A stretch of 64,000 nt of DNA from Deltaproteobacteria bacterium (lineage in GTDB: Bacteria; Desulfobacterota; Syntrophia; Syntrophales; Smithellaceae), in the NCBI GenBank assembly GCA_022710585.1, contig JAKLGV010000007.1:1-64000 (forward strand), in the 5' to 3' direction. The notes beneath the pieces are model-generated. The model searched no databases. It had not been told where the DNA came from and was given only the letters and a program-made list of their open reading frames with translations. Both the position numbers and the translations under genes were made by a program. Positions 34,480-43,158 of this stretch are shown one piece after another (position 1 is the first letter of the stretch; each line of letters starts with the position of its first letter).

Positions 34480-36177
34480 TTAAGAGTTTACAAAACGATA
34501 GTTGTTTTTGCCGGCGTTTTTGACTTTGTACATGGCTTCATCCGCCAGTTTAATGAGATTATCCATATCTTCACTGTGATCGGGAAAAAGCGAGATGCCG
34601 ATGCTGGTGCCGACGGTAGCCTGCCGGCCGTTAATGATAATCGGCTGAGAAACGCTTCGAATTACTTTTTCAGCAATCTGCGCGGCATTATCGGGAGATT
34701 GGATTTCCGTCGCAATGATCAAAAATTCATCACCTCCGACGCGGGCGACTGTATCCGTTTCGCGCACGCTGGAAAGCAGACGTCGTGCGACTTCTTTGAG
34801 GACGTAATCGCCGACATCATGGCCGAGCGTGTCATTGACCGATTTAAATCCGTCGAGGTCGATAAACATGACAGCGGCGCCTTTTTTATAGCGGCGGGCC
34901 AGATTCAGCGCCGATGACAACCGGTCCTTGGCTAGCCTCAAACTGGGCAGGTCGGTCAGCAAATCATGGGTTGCCAGATGCTTGATCTGTTCCTCCGCCT
35001 TTTTGCGCCGGGTTATTTCCCATGCCACATCCGCCAGCACGGAAACGGTATTCATGTCTTCTTCATCGTAATCGGAAGGCTTGTTACCCACACCCAGGAT
35101 GGCCATGACCTTTCCGCCTCTCATAATCGGCACAACCAGTTCGCGGATGACAGCGGCATGTCCTTCCGGCATTCCTTTGCGGTGGGGCAAAGAAAGATAA
35201 TCATTATGAATGACGGCCCGTTTCTGCAAGACGCAATCAGTCCACACGCCGGCTTGATCGATAGCGTAATGCATGCCTTTGCCCTCAGCTTTGCAGAATT
35301 CATTGAGCGTGCGTGTTGACCAGGCCTGAAGAGAAAGCGTTTTCTGATCCTCTTCCACAAAGTGATAGAAGCCGATGGGGCTTTCCACCAGGTCTCCCAC
35401 TTCATCCAGTGTTTTTTGAAGAACCTCATCCAATGAATGCGTCATCGCAAACTCCAGCAAGGACAACCGGGTCCGGATGATCCTTCCTTCCTGCTCACGC
35501 TGAAGACGTTTCTTTTCCAGCTCTATGGACAACCGGCGGCTGACCATGAGAAAGAGAGCAAAGGTCAATGCAACAAACAAGATCTGGTACATCATCACGG
35601 CGAAAATTCCGAACAAATTAGAGACAATGAAGGTATGTGTTTCCGGAACAATCAGATTGACGATGACTTGAACCACACTGACCAGACAAAAGAAGGCAAA
35701 AACGATGCCGGTTGTCCGCGTCGCTGACCGAAGCGAACGATCGGCTCCGCGCAGCATCAGCCAGGAGGCCTGCGCGCAAATATAAAACAGCGCAATGCAT
35801 AGATTGATCGTCCGCCACGCCCCGTCCGGATAAATATAGGTGAAGTAGGTCTGAACAGCCGTAAAAACGGCCAGCATGATGTAGTTATGAAACTGTCGGA
35901 TATTTTTTTTCACATAGCGGCCAAGGCCGATATAGAGAATAATGGTTCCTCCGATGAGGAAGATATCAGCGACAATGATCGAAAAAAAATCGGGGATGAC
36001 GTCGCGTAACGTAATCAGCAGAAGCCCCATGAACTGAAGTATATAATCGATCAGCCACAGGGCAATTTCCGGAGAGCGTTTGCGGTTATACCACCACAAG
36101 GGCGCAATAACGGCAACGCAAAGGGCGATAAACAAAACATAACTGACAAAAAATGTTCTTAAATAAATGATATTCAT
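34480..36177 (-). CDS. Membrane-bound diguanylate cyclase (GAF-GGDEF)
   Basis: 565 residues. Seven or so hydrophobic spans in the first 220 residues, a linker helix, a GAF sensor domain (SLLEFAMTHSLDEVLQKTLDEVGDLV onward), then a GGDEF domain. The active motif GGDEF is intact (RVGGDEFLII) and the inhibitory-site RxxD is present five residues before it (RETD). It should make cyclic di-GMP in response to a membrane or GAF-bound signal, with product inhibition. Confidence 0.9.
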   Translation of the reverse strand: MNIIYLRTFFVSYVLFIALCVAVIAPLWWYNRKRSPEIALWLIDYILQFMGLLLITLRDVIPDFFSIIVADIFLIGGTIILYIGLGRYVKKNIRQFHNYIMLAVFTAVQTYFTYIYPDGAWRTINLCIALFYICAQASWLMLRGADRSLRSATRTTGIVFAFFCLVSVVQVIVNLIVPETHTFIVSNLFGIFAVMMYQILFVALTFALFLMVSRRLSIELEKKRLQREQEGRIIRTRLSLLEFAMTHSLDEVLQKTLDEVGDLVESPIGFYHFVEEDQKTLSLQAWSTRTLNEFCKAEGKGMHYAIDQAGVWTDCVLQKRAVIHNDYLSLPHRKGMPEGHAAVIRELVVPIMRGGKVMAILGVGNKPSDYDEEDMNTVSVLADVAWEITRRKKAEEQIKHLATHDLLTDLPSLRLAKDRLSSALNLARRYKKGAAVMFIDLDGFKSVNDTLGHDVGDYVLKEVARRLLSSVRETDTVARVGGDEFLIIATEIQSPDNAAQIAEKVIRSVSQPIIINGRQATVGTSIGISLFPDHSEDMDNLIKLADEAMYKVKNAGKNNYRFVNS

Positions 36178-36244
36178 TACGAATCACCTTTTGTCTGTGT
36201 TATGCAGCTCTTTTAAAAATCTCAGATAAGATAATAAGGATACA

Positions 36245-37789
36245 CTAACCGCGGCGCGAACCACCCAAAATCGATCCCAGCACCCCTCGGATAATTTGGC
36301 GTCCCAATGAAGAACCGATGCTGCGCGCCACGCTTTTGGCCGCGGCCTGCACCATGCCATCTTTCTGGCCGCCACGGGGACCTTTGCTCCCGAATATAAT
36401 TTTGCTGAGCGTGCCCCCCATTCCTTCGCTGTCCTTTTCCTCTTCATCCCTTGCCGGAGCAGCAGACCGTTCCACTTTAAGGGCTGGTTTTTCTTCAGGC
36501 GTTTCATCTTGCTGTTGCGCTTCCCGCAGTTTTTCAAAAGCGGATTCGCGATCAACGGTTTTTTCGTAATGCCCGTAAATGGTGGAAGCTTTGATGGCGG
36601 TCAGGCGTTCATCAGGCGTCATGGCGCCCATGCGCGAAAACGGAACGATAACATTGGATCGTTCGACAATGTTCGGGCGTCCTTTTTCATCAAGAAATGA
36701 TATCAGCGCTTCCCCGACGCCAAGTTCCGTAATGGCCTGTTCGGCATCAAAGGCCGGATTCTGGCGCATCGTGGAAGCCGCCGTTTGCACCGCTTTTTGG
36801 TCACGTGGCGTGAAGGCCCTCAGAGCGTGCTGGACACGGTTGCCCAACTGCGCCAGCACCGTATCTGGAATATCCAGCGGATTCTGCGTGACAAAATAAA
36901 CGCCCACGCCCTTGGAGCGAATCAGGCGCACCACCTGTTCGATTTTTTCCAGAAGCGCCTTGGGCGCGTCGTTGAACAAAAGATGGGCTTCATCGAAAAA
37001 GAAAACCAGTTTGGGTTTTTCCACGTCGCCCACTTCAGGCAATTGTTCAAAAAGTTCAGCGAGCATCCAGAGCAGAAAGGTCGAATAGACTTTGGGATTG
37101 TTATAGAGCTGATCGGCAGCCAGAACGTTCATCACACCGCGTCCCTCGCTGTCTGTCTGAATCAGATCGGAGATATCCAGCATCGGCTCACCGAAGAATT
37201 TGTCGCCGCCCTGCTCCTCAATAGTCAGCAGCCCGCGTTGAATCGCGCCGATCGAAGCGGCGGAAACATTGCCGTACTCTGTCTTGAATTTTTTGGCGTT
37301 ATCCCCGACAAACTGAACCATCGCCCGCAGGTCTTTGAGGTCAATCAGCAGGAGGCCATTGTCGTCGGCGATTTTAAAGACGATCTGCAAAACGCCGGAT
37401 TGCGTATCATTGAGATTCAGCAGGCGCGCCAGAAGCAGCGGTCCCATATCGGAGATCGTCGCCCGCACCGGATGGCCGGATTTAGCATAAACGTCCCAAA
37501 ACACCGTCGTGTTGGAGCGAGGAGTGAATTCCTTGACGCCGATACCTTCCAGACGTTTAAGCAGCTTTTCGGAAGACACACCCGCCGCGCCGATGCCGGA
37601 GAGATCGCCCTTGACGTCGGCCATAAAAACAGGGACGCCGATAGAAGCAAAGGACTCAGCCATCTTTTGCAGGGTGACGGTTTTTCCTGTGCCTGTGGCT
37701 CCGGTAACTAATCCGTGGCGATTGGCCATTTGCGGCAATAAAGCAATTTCCTTCCCTTGCGACATAGCGATAACTAACGGTGCAATCAT
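36245..37789 (-). CDS. HerA/VirB4-like ATPase, DUF853 (YjgR) family
   Basis: 514 residues. Walker [11 protein letters not shown] (about 30-39), Walker B region [12 protein letters not shown], and late [29 protein letters not shown] typical of the DUF853 ATPases. A Glu/Lys-rich linker and a glycine-rich [10 protein letters not shown] tail close the protein. The family is related to DNA-pumping HerA ATPases but its cellular task is unknown. Stand-alone gene. Confidence 0.9.
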   Translation of the reverse strand: MIAPLVIAMSQGKEIALLPQMANRHGLVTGATGTGKTVTLQKMAESFASIGVPVFMADVKGDLSGIGAAGVSSEKLLKRLEGIGVKEFTPRSNTTVFWDVYAKSGHPVRATISDMGPLLLARLLNLNDTQSGVLQIVFKIADDNGLLLIDLKDLRAMVQFVGDNAKKFKTEYGNVSAASIGAIQRGLLTIEEQGGDKFFGEPMLDISDLIQTDSEGRGVMNVLAADQLYNNPKVYSTFLLWMLAELFEQLPEVGDVEKPKLVFFFDEAHLLFNDAPKALLEKIEQVVRLIRSKGVGVYFVTQNPLDIPDTVLAQLGNRVQHALRAFTPRDQKAVQTAASTMRQNPAFDAEQAITELGVGEALISFLDEKGRPNIVERSNVIVPFSRMGAMTPDERLTAIKASTIYGHYEKTVDRESAFEKLREAQQQDETPEEKPALKVERSAAPARDEEEKDSEGMGGTLSKIIFGSKGPRGGQKDGMVQAAAKSVARSIGSSLGRQIIRGVLGSILGGSRRG

Positions 37790-37916
37790 ATTTTACTCCT
37801 TATTGATTTCGACGTTTTAAGACACAATTGAGTATAGGAACAACGGCATTAGATGTCAATAATGAAATCGGGTCGCGCCGGAATAGTCATGACGCTTTTG
37901 TTTTGTATGCGTGCTC

Positions 37917-38429
37917 TCAGACAAGTTCATCCAGACGGGCGGATAGGGAGCGGGATAATTTTTGCAGCAGATTGGTTTCCATGTCAGGCGTGTAGCGGGA
38001 CTGAATCGCGTCGCCGTTGTTCCAACTGGCGGTATATTCGCCGTTGATTTTAAACGGTACCAGCGCCAGCGATTTGACAAAATATTTTCGATGTTCGGGA
38101 AACAGCCGGTAATAACGCGTCAGATCATTGTTGACGAGAACCGGCTTCGATCCGGAGGAAAAGATTTCCCGGAAGAAATCCGGTTTGACGATATTGAGCC
38201 TGTCTTTCAGAAAGCCGGATGACAGCATCGCTTCGATCGCGGGCAGATTTTTTTTCGTATTGGCCAGAGTCAGCCAGACAAACGGCACTTGAAACTCATT
38301 TTCAATCCCCGTCAGCAGGTTTTCAAACAGACCGACAACATTCCCGGCTTCCGCCAGTCTCATCTCAATCTTTTCGATGCCGGTGGCGATTTTCGTATTG
38401 ATATTTTCGATGTTTTCTCTCTTATTCAT
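37917..38429 (-). CDS. DUF484-family GAF-like protein
   Basis: About 170 residues. The start is ambiguous between ATG 38429 and GTG 38444; both lie at the overlap with the exonuclease gene end. The core LFENLLTGIENEFQVPFVWLTL and the closing SLALVPFKINGEYTASWNNGDAIQSRYTPDMETNLLQKL match the DUF484 family, which is predicted to be GAF-like and in gammaproteobacteria sits near xerC. Here it is coupled to exonuclease III. Function unknown. Confidence 0.8.
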   Translation of the reverse strand: MNKRENIENINTKIATGIEKIEMRLAEAGNVVGLFENLLTGIENEFQVPFVWLTLANTKKNLPAIEAMLSSGFLKDRLNIVKPDFFREIFSSGSKPVLVNNDLTRYYRLFPEHRKYFVKSLALVPFKINGEYTASWNNGDAIQSRYTPDMETNLLQKLSRSLSARLDELV

Positions 38430-38437
38430 TTTCCATT

Positions 38438-39214
38438 TCACCACTGAGCGTAAAGAATCAAATGATCGGAAGGCTTTTCCGCCAGTCTTGATTCCAGATC
38501 AATCGTGCAGCTTTTCGATTTTGCGGCAAGCGCTTTCGTTGCCAGAATATGATCAACCCGCCAACCCAGCTTGCGCTTGACGGAATCTTTGACGCGATAG
38601 TCAAAGAAGGTGTATTGATCGGCTACGCCCGGATAGTGATGGCGAAACACGTCCGTCAGCCCCCATGCTTTAATATCCTCAAAAGCTTTCCAGACTTCCG
38701 GATTGAAGCAGACATGACCCAGCAGTCTTTTCGGGTCGTGAACATCAATCGGCTCCGGAGCGATATTCAGATCGCCGCACCAGATGATGTCGTTCTTGGG
38801 CTGGAAATTTTTCCGCAGATGTTTATTAAAACGCGCCAGCCATTCCAGTTTGTAGGCGAACTGTTCGCTTTCCATTTCCTGGCCCTGTGGCACATAGGTA
38901 TTGATGATGGTCAGATTGTCGTATGTCGCGATGATCATGCGATCGGCATCGGCCGGTTTCCCGTCAAACCCGTAAGCAACTTTCTGCGGTTTCTGTTTTG
39001 AGACAATCGCTACGCCTTTGTATTGCTTATCGCCTTTGAACGCAACGTTGTAACCCAGAGCCTCAAATTCGGCTGCGGGAAAGGCGGCATCGGCAACCTT
39101 TGTCTCCTGCATGCAAAAGTAATCCGGGCTGTTGGCTTTGAGCCATGGTACAACGATGTGCATGCGCGAACGAATGGAATTTACATTATATGTTGCAAGC
39201 TTCAAAACACGCAC
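38438..39214 (-). CDS. xth: Exodeoxyribonuclease III
   Basis: 258 residues from a GTG start (AAAGG upstream). Endonuclease/exonuclease/phosphatase fold: LATYNVNSIRSR near the start, MQETKV with the metal-binding Glu, GDLNIAPEPIDVHDP, and the C-terminal WRVDHILAT plus PSDHLIL with the catalytic Asp-His. It cleaves at abasic sites and trims 3' ends in repair. Confidence 0.95.
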   Translation of the reverse strand: MRVLKLATYNVNSIRSRMHIVVPWLKANSPDYFCMQETKVADAAFPAAEFEALGYNVAFKGDKQYKGVAIVSKQKPQKVAYGFDGKPADADRMIIATYDNLTIINTYVPQGQEMESEQFAYKLEWLARFNKHLRKNFQPKNDIIWCGDLNIAPEPIDVHDPKRLLGHVCFNPEVWKAFEDIKAWGLTDVFRHHYPGVADQYTFFDYRVKDSVKRKLGWRVDHILATKALAAKSKSCTIDLESRLAEKPSDHLILYAQW

Positions 39215-39306
39215 CGCCTTTGATAATTTTTGTCAATTAATACCACGACAAAAGGTTGCTCTCAAGTTTTTTTGCGGCAATCCGTAAAATTGTGTATGAA
39301 AAAAAT

Positions 39307-40398
39307 ATGGAAAAAGTTGATATCACCATCATCGGCGCGGGCGTTGTCGGCCTGGCCATTGCCGCCGAAATCGCCCGGCCGGATTTAAGCGTCTTTATTC
39401 TGGAAAAAAATCACGCGCACGGCGGCGGTATCAGTTCGCGCAACAGCGAGGTCATTCATGGCGGCATGTACAACCCACCGGATTCTTTAAAAGCTTCTCT
39501 CTGCGTTGAAGGGAACCGGATGCTTTATGAAATTGCCGCGAAAAATCATATCCCGCATAAAAGAACCGGCAAACTGATTGTGGCCGTGAGCAGGGAAGAA
39601 GACGACGATATCGAACGGCTTTACTCAAATGGTCGTCAAAATGGTGTGCCGGCACTCGAGCTCATCACCCAAAAGCAGGTTTCCGACATGGAGCCAAATG
39701 TACAAGCCCATGCGGCTCTATACTCTCCCGATACCGGCATCATCAGCGTTCACGATCTCATGAATTACTTTTTAGCCAGCGCTCAAAATAAGAAAGCGCA
39801 AATGGTCTGCAATACCAACGTCACAGGCATAGAAAAGGAAGCCGGACATTATCGGATTTATTCACAAAACACCAAAGGAGAGAGCTTTGAATTTTCCTCC
39901 GCCGTCGTCATCAATGCCGCCGGTCTGGAATCCGACACCATCGCCAATATGGCAGGCGGCAACTATCAACTGCATTACTGCAAGGGTGATTACTGCAGTA
40001 TTTCCGGAGTCAAACCGGGAATCGTACAAAGACTTATTTATCCGGTCCCGGCAAGAAAACATACCGGCCTGGGCGTTCATTTAACCATGGATTTGAATGG
40101 AAGGTATAAACTCGGCCCCGATACAACTTATATAGAGCGCAAAGAAGACTATCATGTGGAGCCCGAAAAAGCGGATCTATTCTTTCAAAGCACCAATAAA
40201 TTTCTGCCTTTTCTGAAACAAGAAAACATTCATCCCGACATGGCCGGCATCCGCCCCAAACTTCAGGGTCCCGATGATGATTTTTGCGATTTTGTTATAA
40301 GGGAAGATGCTCCCGGATTCATCAATCTGGTCGGCATCGAATCCCCCGGCATGACCGCCTCACCCGCCATCGCCCGGTATGTCCGGAAAATGCTATAA
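39307..40398 (+). CDS. FAD-dependent 2-hydroxyacid oxidase, LhgO-like
   Basis: 363 residues from ATG 39307; the frame extends 17 codons upstream without a ribosome binding site, and no strong site is seen before 39307 either. FAD dinucleotide fold ITIIGAGVVGLAIAAEIA, then the family mark SSRNSEVIHGGMYNPP and late GIRPKLQGP...FINLVGIESPGMTASPAIA. L-2-hydroxyglutarate dehydrogenases share these. It could detoxify L-2-hydroxyglutarate or act on a related hydroxy acid. Confidence 0.85.
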   Translation: MEKVDITIIGAGVVGLAIAAEIARPDLSVFILEKNHAHGGGISSRNSEVIHGGMYNPPDSLKASLCVEGNRMLYEIAAKNHIPHKRTGKLIVAVSREEDDDIERLYSNGRQNGVPALELITQKQVSDMEPNVQAHAALYSPDTGIISVHDLMNYFLASAQNKKAQMVCNTNVTGIEKEAGHYRIYSQNTKGESFEFSSAVVINAAGLESDTIANMAGGNYQLHYCKGDYCSISGVKPGIVQRLIYPVPARKHTGLGVHLTMDLNGRYKLGPDTTYIERKEDYHVEPEKADLFFQSTNKFLPFLKQENIHPDMAGIRPKLQGPDDDFCDFVIREDAPGFINLVGIESPGMTASPAIARYVRKML

Positions 40399-40400
40399 GA

Positions 40401-40480
40401 TTCCCCCTTTTTCTAAAGGGGGATTTAGGGGGATTTGAGAAATAAAATCCTCCCTAACCCTCCTTTAAAAAAGGAGGGAA
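40401..40480. repeat. 80-bp inverted-repeat element, gene-less form of the DUF559 element
   Basis: Left half 40401-40437 and right half 40444-40480 are imperfect reverse complements, and each half also folds on itself (CCCCCTTT...AAAGGGGG; CCTCCTTT...AAGGAGG). Their order and orientation match the two ends that flank the DUF559 gene at 41805-42225, with only six bases between them. It therefore looks like a MITE-style empty copy. It lies between the LhgO-like gene and the binding-protein gene. Confidence 0.75.
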
Positions 40481-40561
40481 TTATACCTCTTTTTGATTGA
40501 CACCATATCATCCTTCCCTTATAAACTATGGCCAAACTTTAACCTGAACAGGAGACTTTCT

Positions 40562-41725
40562 ATGAAAAAATCTTCATTAATGATCGCCCTTTTAATCATT
40601 TTCTCGCTGGGCATTTTCGGCTGCAGCGATGATTCATCTAAAATCAAGATAGGCGTCATTGCGGAGCTGACCGGCGACGTTCCGGCTGTCGGCGCGTCCT
40701 GCAAAAATGCCGCTGAAATGGCTGTGCAGGAGATCAACGATGCGGGCGGCATTCAGCTCGGCGACAAAAAGTATCCTGTAAAATTAATGATCGAAGACAA
40801 CGCCGGAAAGGCGGATCAGTCGGCTGCCGCGGCGCAAAAGCTCATCACTCAGCAGAAAGTCACGGCGATTGTCGGGCCCAATGCCAGCCGCTATGCGCTG
40901 CCGGCCGCGGAAATTGCCGAATCAAGCAAGACCGTTTTGATTACGCCCTGGTCCACCGCGCCCAAAGCCACCCTGGATTCCAAGACCAATGCGCCCAAGA
41001 AATATGTTTTCCGTGCCTGCTTTATCGATCCGTTCCAGGGAGGCGTGCTGGCAAAGTTCGCGCTCAACGATCTCAAACTGAAAAAAGCGGCGGTGCTTTA
41101 TGATGTTGCGTCCGAATACAACAAGGGCATCGCTGAAATTTTTAAGGATGTCTATGAGAAAAACGGCGGCCAGATTGTCGCCTTCGAAACCTACACCACC
41201 AACGACAAGGATTTTTCTTCGCAGCTCACCAAAATCAAACAGGCGGCGCCGGACGTTATCTTCCTGCCCAACTATTACAGTGAAGTGCCCCTGCAGATTC
41301 AGCAGGCCAAACGCCTGGGCATTACTGTGCCGTTTATCGGATCGGATTCCTGGGGCTCTGAAGAGTTGGTGAAACTCTGCGGTAAGGACTGCAACGACTA
41401 TTATTTCAGCACGCATTACGCGGCCGACTCGGCCAGCGACACAACCAAAAAATTTATTGCCAACTACAAGGCCAAATACGGAACGACACCGGACGACGTT
41501 GCCGCGCTGACGTATGACTCTTTCGGTCTTTTGTGGCAGTCATTCAAAACAGCCGGCAAGAACGACCGCCAGGGCATTCGCGACGCGCTGGCCAAGATTC
41601 CGCAGTATGAAGGCGTGACCGGAAATATGCAATTTCAGGAAGGCTCCGGCGACCCGATCAAGAGTGCCGTCATTTTAAAAATAAAGGATGGGAAGTTTAC
41701 TTGGTTTGCGAATGCCAAACCATGA
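40562..41725 (+). CDS. livK: Branched-chain amino-acid ABC transporter, substrate-binding lipoprotein
   Basis: 387 residues from ATG 40562 (AGGAGA site); the frame reaches back to 40493 without support. A lipoprotein signal with lipobox IFGC leads to KIKIGVIAELTGDVPAVGAS, the periplasmic binding-protein type 1 fold typical of Liv systems, and later ASEYNKGIAEIFKDVYEKNGG and SDSWGSEEL. Ligand is a branched-chain or other amphipathic amino acid or small acid; it cannot be told which. It is separated from its permease genes by the repeat-flanked DUF559 element. Confidence 0.92.
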   Translation: MKKSSLMIALLIIFSLGIFGCSDDSSKIKIGVIAELTGDVPAVGASCKNAAEMAVQEINDAGGIQLGDKKYPVKLMIEDNAGKADQSAAAAQKLITQQKVTAIVGPNASRYALPAAEIAESSKTVLITPWSTAPKATLDSKTNAPKKYVFRACFIDPFQGGVLAKFALNDLKLKKAAVLYDVASEYNKGIAEIFKDVYEKNGGQIVAFETYTTNDKDFSSQLTKIKQAAPDVIFLPNYYSEVPLQIQQAKRLGITVPFIGSDSWGSEELVKLCGKDCNDYYFSTHYAADSASDTTKKFIANYKAKYGTTPDDVAALTYDSFGLLWQSFKTAGKNDRQGIRDALAKIPQYEGVTGNMQFQEGSGDPIKSAVILKIKDGKFTWFANAKP

Positions 41726-41739
41726 CGTAACGGCTTGTT

Positions 41740-41776
41740 AAAATCCTCCCTAACCCTCCTTTAGAAAAGGAGGGAA
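41740..41776. repeat. Solo half-copy of the hairpin repeat
   Basis: A 37-base unit (AAAATCCTCCCTAACC... to AAGGAGGGAA) nearly identical to the right half of the 80-bp element at 40444-40480, differing by about one base. It folds as CCTCCTTT...AAGGAGG and begins 14 bases after the livK stop. Confidence 0.75.
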
Positions 41777-41804
41777 CAATGAGGTGAGAATTCTATTTCT
41801 TTGC

Positions 41805-42225
41805 TTCCCCCTTTTCTAAAGGGGGAATGAGGGGGATTTGAATGCTACCTTTTGAAAGGAAGCTTAAACCTCTTGCACGAAATCTCAGAAGTAACATGAC
41901 TGATGCCGAGCATTTTATCTGGTCGAAGATCAGGCGAAAACAGATAAACAATGCGCAATTCTATCGGCAGAAAAATATAGGTCATTACATAGTTGATTTT
42001 TACTGTCCGAGAGGAAAACTGGTTATAGAGATAGATGGCGGACAGCATTATGATAAAGAAGGGTTTGAGAAAGATCAGATTAGAGATAGAAATTTACAGG
42101 AACTTGGATTAACCGTTCTGCGTTTTTCTGATACGGAGGTTCTTAAAAACATAAATGGTGTTCTTGAAAAAGTACATGAACATTTGAAAAATCTCCCCTA
42201 ACCCCCTCTTTATGAAAGAGGGGGA
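41805..42225 (+). mobile_element. Candidate mobile element: DUF559 nuclease gene between hairpin inverted repeats
   Basis: Left end 41805-41840 and right end 42188-42225 are imperfect inverted repeats of 36-38 bases, each folding into its own hairpin (CCCCCTTT/AAAGGGGG and CCCCCTCTT/AAGAGGGGG). The DUF559 start codon is two bases past the left end. The stop TAA is inside the right end, in the CCCCTAACCCC core of the repeat. Insertion lies within the liv operon. No transposase is present. No obvious target duplication could be picked out. Confidence 0.55.
41842..42201 (+). CDS. DUF559 (Vsr-like) endonuclease-domain protein
   Basis: 119 residues. The PD-(D/E)XK-type core is clear: ARNLRSNMTDAEHFIWSKIR, then FYRQKNIGHYIVDFYCP and KLVIEIDGGQHY, with the acidic D...ExD residues of Vsr-like nucleases. 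Full length for this family. It is read from an ATG that follows the left repeat without a clear ribosome binding site. Its last residues (NLP) and stop are coded by the right repeat. The protein might nick or cut DNA to move the element, or be a harmless passenger. Confidence 0.85.
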   Translation: MLPFERKLKPLARNLRSNMTDAEHFIWSKIRRKQINNAQFYRQKNIGHYIVDFYCPRGKLVIEIDGGQHYDKEGFEKDQIRDRNLQELGLTVLRFSDTEVLKNINGVLEKVHEHLKNLP

Positions 42226-42231
42226 CTAGAG

Positions 42232-42251
42232 CCTCCTTTAAAAAAGGAGGG
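42232..42251. repeat. Extra hairpin fragment of the same repeat family
   Basis: CCTCCTTTAAAAAAGGAGGG sits seven bases beyond the right end of the DUF559 element and equals the hairpin core of the 40444-40480 half-unit. Together with the half-copy at 41740 it shows repeated insertion or rearrangement here. It lies 30 bases ahead of the livH start. Confidence 0.65.
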
Positions 42252-42280
42252 GATAACAGGAATTTTTTCACCAATAATCT

Positions 42281-43156
42281 ATGGCCTATATTTTCCAGCA
42301 AATTCTTAATGCTCTGCAGCTCGGCAGCATCTACGCGCTGATTGCTCTGGGATACACGATGGTTTATGGCATCCTGACCATGATCAACTTCGCGCACGGC
42401 GATTTGTTTATGGTCGGCGCTTTCTTCTGCTTTTTGCTGGCCGCTTATCTTCATCTTTCTTTTGTTCCAACGCTTCTTTTGTCCATGATTGGCGTAGCCT
42501 TCTTAGGCGTCATCATCGAACGGCTGGCCTACAAACCGCTGCGCCGCGCGCCGCGCGTCTCCGCCATCATCACCGCTCTGGGCGTCGGCCTCTTTCTGGA
42601 AAACTTCACGCTCGCGCTTTCGCCCTATCCCAAACATATTCCTCAGCTCCTGGAAAACGTCACCTGGACGGTCGGTTCGATTTCCATTTCTTCGCTGCAG
42701 GTGCTGATCATTGTCCTTTCCTTAATCCTGATGCTGATTCTGGATTTCATCGTCCAGCGCACCAAAGCAGGCATGGCGATGCGCGCCATTTCCTGGGATA
42801 AAACCATCGTCCCTTTGATGGGCGTGCCGGTCAATAAAATCATCTCGTTGACATTTGCCATCGGCACAGGCCTCGGCGGCGCGGCCGGTGTGATGTACGG
42901 GCTGGCTTATCCGGTGATTGATCCCTACATGGGCATCATGGTCGGCTGGAAAGCCTTTATCTGCGCCGTGGTCGGCGGCATCGGCAACATCCGCGGCGCC
43001 ATGATCGGCGGTTTTATTTTGGGCACGGTGGAAATCATGGTGGGCGCTTTCTTCCCGTCAACGTATCGTGATTTTGTTGCCTTCACGCTGCTCTTGATTC
43101 TTTTAATTGTCCGGCCTTACGGCATTCTGGGCAAGCCCCAGCCGCAGAAGGTGTAG
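42281..43156 (+). CDS. livH: Branched-chain amino-acid ABC transporter permease LivH
   Basis: 291 residues, about eight membrane spans. Opening QQILNALQLGSIYALIALGYTMVYGILTMINFAHGDLFMVG is the LivH family start (given here in pieces: SIYALIALGYTMVYG and MINFAHGD), and GWKAFICAVVGGIGNIRGAMIGG is the family EAA-like loop. The ATG at 42281 lacks a close ribosome binding site, since repeat sequence occupies the upstream region. It is followed by livM after two bases. Confidence 0.92.
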   Translation: MAYIFQQILNALQLGSIYALIALGYTMVYGILTMINFAHGDLFMVGAFFCFLLAAYLHLSFVPTLLLSMIGVAFLGVIIERLAYKPLRRAPRVSAIITALGVGLFLENFTLALSPYPKHIPQLLENVTWTVGSISISSLQVLIIVLSLILMLILDFIVQRTKAGMAMRAISWDKTIVPLMGVPVNKIISLTFAIGTGLGGAAGVMYGLAYPVIDPYMGIMVGWKAFICAVVGGIGNIRGAMIGGFILGTVEIMVGAFFPSTYRDFVAFTLLLILLIVRPYGILGKPQPQKV

Positions 43157-43158
43157 CC

